Of a DNA stretch of 64,000 bases, positions 59,437 through 64,000 are shown piece by piece; position 1 is the stretch's first letter; the number at the start of each line of letters is the position of its first letter. The notes beneath the pieces are model-generated. The model saw only the letters and a list, made by a program, of their open reading frames with translations, did not search any database and was not told the DNA's origin. The translations under genes and the position numbers were made by a program. Source of the DNA: JAVBSX01 sp031549565 (GTDB lineage Bacteria > Planctomycetota > Planctomycetia > Pirellulales > Thermoguttaceae); contig JAVBPO010000025.1 in NCBI GenBank assembly GCA_031549565.1, positions 1 through 64,000 of the forward strand. The letters are read 5' to 3'.

Positions 59437-59465
59437 CCGGGGATGAAGCGTAGCGCAATCCCCGG
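59437..59465. terminator. Hairpin between convergent araD-type and iron-transporter genes
   Basis: CCGGGGAT/ATCCCCGG, 8-bp perfect stem with a 13-base loop (GAAGCGTAGCGCA), placed in the 37-base gap between two convergent stops. No T-run. Its loop resembles the GAAGCGAAGCGAA loop of the terminator at 29449, so both may be derived from the same dispersed palindrome. Confidence 0.6.
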
Positions 59466-59468
59466 GCA

Positions 59469-60377
59469 TTACAAATCGATCCCCAGCATCGCTTTGGCGA
59501 TCAATCCGATTGCGAAGGAAATCGCCGCGACTCCGAGACTAATGGACGCCATTTCCGCGAAGCGCCGATAAAACGGAACCGATTGCGCGACGGAAATGTA
59601 GTAATTAAAGAAGAAAATAATCAGCACAACGACCAGCAGCATGATCGCGAACGCCGCCAGGTAGAGCCGGTTCGGCAAGAGCAGGTAAGGCGACACCATC
59701 AGCGCGACGGTAATCAGGTAAGCGGCGCCGGTGTAGAGGCTGGATTTCAGGGCCTTCGCGTTGCCGCCGGCCCGTTCGGCCAAATAGTTCGATGCGGCCA
59801 TCGAGAGCGTTGCGGAAACGCCGGTAATGATCGCGGCCAACGCAACGAGCCGGGTATTGGCCAGCGCGAACGTCAAGCCCGCGATCGTTCCGGTCAGTTC
59901 GACCAGGGCGTCATTGAGTCCCAGCACCATCGAACCGACGTAATGCAGCCGTTCCTCGTCCAGCATGGCAAGCAGGCGGCGTTCGTGTTCTTCCTCTTCG
60001 GCAATGATCGCGTGGACTTCGGGAATATCGTTTTCGATCAATCGCAAATCCTTGATACCGTATTCTTCCCACTGCTCGAAATACCGGATCGTAAACGTAT
60101 CGCCCAGGATCCGGCTCATCAGTTTATAGAACGCGATTTTCAAACGATTCGGGCGGACTTCCTGCCCGGTATATCCTTTCCAAAATTCGTAGTGACGCCG
60201 CTCCGCTTCCGCGATTTCCAGCAGTGCGGCTTTGTTGTTCGCGTCTTTTTGACGTCGGGCAATGGATTCGTACAAAATGCTGCCGGCCAGCTCGTTACGT
60301 TGGAATCGCAATAATCGTTCCCGCACGGCGGAGCGGATCGGGGGTGTCTCGGGAGAATTCGGCATCGCGTCGGTCAA
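59469..60377 (-). CDS. Ferritin-like/VIT1 fusion iron transporter (Er-VIT1, MbfA type)
   Basis: 302 residues. An N-terminal ferritin-like (erythrin) four-helix domain has Glu/His metal ligands in NELAGSILYESIARRQ, EIAEAERRHYEFWKG and IIAEEEEHERRLLAML. A C-terminal VIT1/CCC1 domain with about five transmembrane helices follows (YVGSMVLGLNDALVELTGTI, LVALAAIITGVSATLSMAAS, SLGVAAISFAIGLIAKAML). Such fusions (MbfA) export iron from the cytoplasm, protecting from Fe/peroxide stress. In an anaerobe this would handle excess Fe(II). Upstream is a short divergent region with exbD. Confidence 0.9.
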   Translation of the reverse strand: MTDAMPNSPETPPIRSAVRERLLRFQRNELAGSILYESIARRQKDANNKAALLEIAEAERRHYEFWKGYTGQEVRPNRLKIAFYKLMSRILGDTFTIRYFEQWEEYGIKDLRLIENDIPEVHAIIAEEEEHERRLLAMLDEERLHYVGSMVLGLNDALVELTGTIAGLTFALANTRLVALAAIITGVSATLSMAASNYLAERAGGNAKALKSSLYTGAAYLITVALMVSPYLLLPNRLYLAAFAIMLLVVVLIIFFFNYYISVAQSVPFYRRFAEMASISLGVAAISFAIGLIAKAMLGIDL

Positions 60378-60530
60378 TAGAGTGGAAACGGTTCATTCTA
60401 TTGAAAAATCCCCCCGCGCAAAGAGCCGCGTCTGTCCGGAAAAAAGAACGCTTACCGTATCGCTGGCCACGCTTGTTGTTTGTGGTAGACTGGACGGGAT
60501 TGCCTTTTCGTGTCAAGGGTGGAACCGTTT

Positions 60531-60544
60531 CCGCCGCTAACGGG
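60531..60544. repeat. CCGCCGCTAACGGG leader sequence of exbD
   Basis: The same core (GCCGCTAACGGG) lies at 34709-34720 upstream of ppk, and GCCGCGAACGGG at 1805-1816 upstream of leuS, each within about 10-15 bases of the start codon. It equals one end of the family-C palindrome. Confidence 0.55.
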
Positions 60545-60553
60545 TTACGTAAG

Positions 60554-60976
60554 ATGCGTTCACCGAATCAACTTTGTCCGCCGTCCGCTTCGCTGAATTT
60601 GACGCCGATGATCGACGTCGTGTTCCTGTTGATCATCTTTTTTATCGTTTCCAATAAGATGATCCAGCAGGAAACCTCGGTCGAATTGCGTTTGCCGACG
60701 GCGAAAACCGGCATGCTTGAGGATAATCTCGAGCTTGCGATGCGGAAAGAGGTGATCAACGTTCGGGCCGAAGGGGAGCTGATGCTCCGCGCGCAGCCGG
60801 TAACGCTGGAGGAACTCCGGGAATATTTTCGAACCAAACGCGAACAGGGAGAACGGGATCTGCAAGTGGTCATCGGCACCAACCGCGACGTGCCCGCCAA
60901 AGCGATCAAGCCGATCCTGCTCCTATGCGCCGAATCCGGAATCTGGAACGTCTCGTTTAAGACGATCAAGGAATGA
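60554..60976 (+). CDS. ExbD/TolR-family biopolymer transport protein
   Basis: 140 residues from ATG 60554. One N-terminal transmembrane helix follows the family motif LNLTPMIDVVFLLIIFFIVS, with the proton-channel Asp in PMIDVVF. A periplasmic ExbD/TolR domain follows (VVIGTNRDVPAKAIKPILLL). It would act with an ExbB/TolQ protein to energise TonB-type or Tol functions, but no exbB is adjacent, so it is an orphan here. It converges with the next gene; the two overlap tail to tail by 11 bases. Confidence 0.88.
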   Translation: MRSPNQLCPPSASLNLTPMIDVVFLLIIFFIVSNKMIQQETSVELRLPTAKTGMLEDNLELAMRKEVINVRAEGELMLRAQPVTLEELREYFRTKREQGERDLQVVIGTNRDVPAKAIKPILLLCAESGIWNVSFKTIKE

Positions 60977-63900
60977 CGCCGATTTCATTGATCTTCCACC
61001 AGTCCCACGGAAGCGTGATGCTTCGCAGGACGCGATTGCGGGTTTTTTCGGCCTGAATTTTTTCGGCAACCTCTTTCGCCTGTTCCGGGAAGTGGGCGTT
61101 GGCGTATCCCTGGGCGACGTGAGAAAGGAAATAGTCGTCGCTCCCCTCCTTTTCGACCATGGTTAAAAGGTCGTCGAGCACCCGCTTCGCGTCGTCGGTA
61201 AAACCGGCCCGGGCAAGGACGAATCCCATGCTTGCGGTATGGGTGACACACCGATGCAGACTGTCTTCCGGACGACGCTCATTGACGTACGTTTTCATCG
61301 ATTCGACGGAATCAAGACACAATTTTCGAACGTCGTCTTTGAACAAATCGCTCCGCACGCCGGACACCGTCGGCCAAAGCGTACCGGAACGATGCTCCGC
61401 GTCCCCGATGTCGAGCAAATCGAGAACGTGGCTCCAGAGCTGTTTCGCTTCTTCGGTGCGTCCGCAGAGGGCGTAAGTGTCGGCGCACCGGGCGAGGGCC
61501 GACTCCAAGGATCCACGAACTCCGCACACCGCCAATTCCTCTTTCGTCAGGCAGTTTTTGTACGCAACGATCCGCTCGACCAGTCTCAACGCTTTTTCCT
61601 GTTCGCCGGTTTGTACCAGAATCTCCAGCGGCGAAGCTTGATGCGAGAGCTCGACAAAGGTCGACCAGGCATAACGGCTGAGTTTTTTCTTGTCCTCGGG
61701 TGAGATGCCGCCGTTCGGCATGATCGTGACTTCCGGCTTCCCCGTCAGAGGCGGCAGCTTCGCTTTGAGGCGGTTTTCGTACTTTTGCACGGCGATCTGG
61801 TGCAACAATTCCCTGTCCCCGGACCGCCGGACCGCCGAAAGGAGTTGGTGGTCCCAATACGAAGATTGTTCTTGCGGAGTCGGTATTTTTTTCAACAAGG
61901 AAATCGCTTCGTCGATCAATTCTTTTTCCTGTTCCGCGTTGCCCTGATCGCGGGCATCCCCGGCAAGCAGGGATAAGAGCCGGATTCTCGTTCCGGCGTC
62001 TTTCATTTGTCGAACTCTTTCCGCCAACTCCGGAATCGAAAATTGCCAACGACCGCCGTTGAGGAAAAGATCGAAGTACGCGTCCCCTTTCGGCCATCCC
62101 TCGAAGGTGTCGTCGATTTCCTTGAGTAAGGCGTCGAATTCGTCGAGGCTTTTGACGCCGTTTTGATATTTCCTCCGCACGATTTTCGATTCGTTCAGCG
62201 TTTTGAAGTGTTTGCGTATTTCGGCGGCCGTTTCATTTTCTCCCTTCGCCTTCAAAGCGGTCGCGATTTCGTAGAGGTGCCAGTCGATTTGAGTGTCGAG
62301 GAATTCGTCCGGCTTATCCTTGCGTGCTTCGCGGCTGGAATCGACGACGTCGAGCATCTCCTTTGTTACGGATTTCGCGGCGTCATTTTGGCCGAGTTCG
62401 AGCAGGGCGAGGATCACGCTTTTGTAACGCTCGACGCGGAACCAGGCGTATCCCGGATCCGATTCGGTTCGCGCTTGACTGAGATTGTCGGCGAGATTAT
62501 CGATATCGAAATCGATCCCGGTCGGTCTTTTACGGAGCATCCCGACCGGACGGGGCGTCGCGACGCGGATTTCGCCGACGTCGAGCGTCGGCGGCTCCGT
62601 TTGCGTTTCGGCAATCGTCGTCCGGAATCCGCCGATCTGCCAATATTCCGCCCCACCGTCGTCGTTCTTTTCCTTGATGTAATGAAAGTCGTACGTTTCG
62701 TCGGGCAGCAGGTCGTCAATCGCGAATCGTCCGTCGGAATCGGTCGTGATCGTGTCGCAAAACGGCTTGTTGTTGATGCCGTCCATGAGATTTTGGCCGC
62801 AGCTCACGTGCGAAACGGATTCGTACCGTAATCGATATTCCACTTCCGCTCCGGCAAGCGGTTCGCCGGTTTCCAAATTCACGATCCGGCCCGTTACGGA
62901 AACGAGCGGACGAAGCTTCAGCGTGATCTCACGTTGATTCCCCGGAACGATCGCGTGAATCCCTTGCCTGGCGACCGCATCGCAGACGCAGATTCGCAGG
63001 ACATTATTGAGACGCTCGAACTCGAATCGACCGTCGGCGTCGGTTTGGGGGTACGGCCAAAACCGAATATCTCTGGAGTTGGTGCCCGAATACGCTGCCG
63101 GTGCGGTCCGGAGGAGAACCTCCCGTCGTGGGGCGGGCTCCCAATTTCCGGCGGCGTCACGAGTCAACACGGTTCCGCAAAAGACGCTTGTTTCTTCCGT
63201 TTGAACGGGAATTTCAACGGTGCGCTCACGATGCCCCGGATCGTATTTCACCTCGAATTCGTGATCGTCGCCGAACGGGTCGTGTTCCCGGGCGTCCTCC
63301 AGGCGAACTGTATACCGTCCCGACCCGACGGGGATTGTCAGGCAACCGTTTTCATCGGTTCGGAAACGACCGACGGCATTGGTCGGAAAACTGTAACACT
63401 GCATACCCCGATAGATCGGAACCCGGAATCCTTTCGGGACCGGTTCGTTTCCGACGCGGCGAACGTCGTGTTCGTTCTTTCCCAGAATGTTGACGCCGAC
63501 TTTCCGATTCGCGTACGAACGCTGTTTGTCCGGATCGCCGACGAATTTCAACGTGATCATCGTCGCCGGTTCCATTGTGATATCGAAATGTTCGACCGGC
63601 TTGCCCGGCAGAATCGCGAAATCGTCCTGGGCCGGAAACGCCCAATCCTCCGTTGCCGGGGCGCTCATGAGATACCACTGGTACGGCGGCAGAAAAACCG
63701 TATAACGCCCCTGCTGGTCGGTCGTCGCGGTCGTCGTTCGATCGCTCAGGCACGGTCCGGTTCCCGTCGCCGTGATTTTCAAGTCGGCGACCGGTTTTCC
63801 GTCCGAATCGCGTACGGTTCCACTGACGGGGACGCGTCGGATGAATTCTTGAACGAAAACCGTTTCTTGACCGCCGACCCGCAATTCCGGCTCGCAAGTC

Positions 63901-64000
63901 CGGACGTAATCGCCGAACCCGTCTTTGGGACGAATCCCGAGCTGTCCCCTTGCCCAAGCGGGAAATTCGGCGAGCACCGCCGTTCCCTGGTCGTCCGTCC
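60966..64000 (-). CDS. Large exported protein with carboxypeptidase-regulatory-like domains (partial)
   Basis: At least 1003 residues; the open frame continues past the right edge upstream of the GTG at 63977 (DDQGTAVLAEF), so the true start is outside. At least three CarboxypepD_reg-like beta-sandwiches are visible: VSGTVRDSDGKPVADLKITA, an FCGTVLTRDA segment, and VTGRIVNLETGEPLAGAEVE. The C-terminal half (about 550-1003) is helical and TPR-like (RVRQMKDAGTRIRLLSLLAG, LQRFVERI-type helices). In planctomycetes such modules often follow an M56 BlaR1-type protease, so the missing N-terminus may carry one. Probably extracytoplasmic; function unknown. Confidence 0.75.
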   Translation of the reverse strand, partial: TDDQGTAVLAEFPAWARGQLGIRPKDGFGDYVRTCEPELRVGGQETVFVQEFIRRVPVSGTVRDSDGKPVADLKITATGTGPCLSDRTTTATTDQQGRYTVFLPPYQWYLMSAPATEDWAFPAQDDFAILPGKPVEHFDITMEPATMITLKFVGDPDKQRSYANRKVGVNILGKNEHDVRRVGNEPVPKGFRVPIYRGMQCYSFPTNAVGRFRTDENGCLTIPVGSGRYTVRLEDAREHDPFGDDHEFEVKYDPGHRERTVEIPVQTEETSVFCGTVLTRDAAGNWEPAPRREVLLRTAPAAYSGTNSRDIRFWPYPQTDADGRFEFERLNNVLRICVCDAVARQGIHAIVPGNQREITLKLRPLVSVTGRIVNLETGEPLAGAEVEYRLRYESVSHVSCGQNLMDGINNKPFCDTITTDSDGRFAIDDLLPDETYDFHYIKEKNDDGGAEYWQIGGFRTTIAETQTEPPTLDVGEIRVATPRPVGMLRKRPTGIDFDIDNLADNLSQARTESDPGYAWFRVERYKSVILALLELGQNDAAKSVTKEMLDVVDSSREARKDKPDEFLDTQIDWHLYEIATALKAKGENETAAEIRKHFKTLNESKIVRRKYQNGVKSLDEFDALLKEIDDTFEGWPKGDAYFDLFLNGGRWQFSIPELAERVRQMKDAGTRIRLLSLLAGDARDQGNAEQEKELIDEAISLLKKIPTPQEQSSYWDHQLLSAVRRSGDRELLHQIAVQKYENRLKAKLPPLTGKPEVTIMPNGGISPEDKKKLSRYAWSTFVELSHQASPLEILVQTGEQEKALRLVERIVAYKNCLTKEELAVCGVRGSLESALARCADTYALCGRTEEAKQLWSHVLDLLDIGDAEHRSGTLWPTVSGVRSDLFKDDVRKLCLDSVESMKTYVNERRPEDSLHRCVTHTASMGFVLARAGFTDDAKRVLDDLLTMVEKEGSDDYFLSHVAQGYANAHFPEQAKEVAEKIQAEKTRNRVLRSITLPWDWWKINEIGVIP

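Overview
The window looks like a chromosomal segment of a Planctomycetota bacterium, most likely a gut- or sediment-type anaerobe of the Pirellulales/Thermoguttaceae kind. This is an inference from gene content: two BlaI/BlaR1-type regulator-protease pairs, carboxypeptidase-regulatory-like domain proteins, a DUF1080 protein, a GH172 (DUF2961) protein, a Tat-exported sialidase-like protein, a TgpA-type transglutaminase, a four-ACT aspartokinase and two separate [FeFe]-hydrogenases. No rRNA, tRNA or CRISPR array was found. Genes are moderately GC-rich and lie on both strands in short operons.

Layout. 1-8.7 kb: decayed IS630 fragments bracket a sialidase-like gene, leuS, a PIN-domain toxin-like pair and a large secreted esterase-like protein; an ISXO2-type transposase tail and an Rpn-nuclease tail follow. 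8.9-12.5 kb: GH51 arabinofuranosidase and an exported [FeFe]-hydrogenase broken by one in-frame amber codon. 12.8-16.6 kb: BlaR1-BlaI pair with a clear operator/promoter, and an orphan ABC ATPase. 16.7-22.5 kb: purB, miaB, a BatA/vWA membrane protein and a REP-associated transposase between nested inverted repeats. 22.6-34.4 kb: GH172 protein, metal-binding lipoprotein, xylulokinase, autotransporter-like protein, hemE, Hpt protein, PfkB kinase, DUF1080 protein and a degenerate phosphohexomutase homologue. 34.7-41.4 kb: ppk, a second BlaI with a BlaR1 gene that has lost its protease core, purH and a zinc-ribbon membrane protein. 41.6-50.2 kb: glycerol-1-phosphate dehydrogenase operon, coiled-coil membrane protein, transglutaminase and an acidic-tailed membrane protein. 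50.5-56.5 kb: hydCBA-type operon in which HydB is fused to a GltD/NfnB-like flavoprotein, followed by a GyrI-like gene. 56.8-64 kb: lysC, araD-type epimerase, ferritin-VIT1 iron transporter, exbD and a partial large regulatory-domain protein.

How it works together. GH51, an AraD-type epimerase and xylulokinase would connect released arabinose to the pentose-phosphate pathway (arabinose isomerase and ribulokinase are not in the window). The cytoplasmic hydrogenase complex would dispose of NAD(P)H/ferredoxin electrons as H2 during fermentation.

The most unusual signal is not a gene. About ten tandem arrays with a strict 7-bp period, built from unrelated heptamers, sit at gene ends and starts and twice inside leuS in frame. 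Alongside them are several families of dispersed palindromes, two of which have become the coded C-termini of MiaB and polyphosphate kinase.
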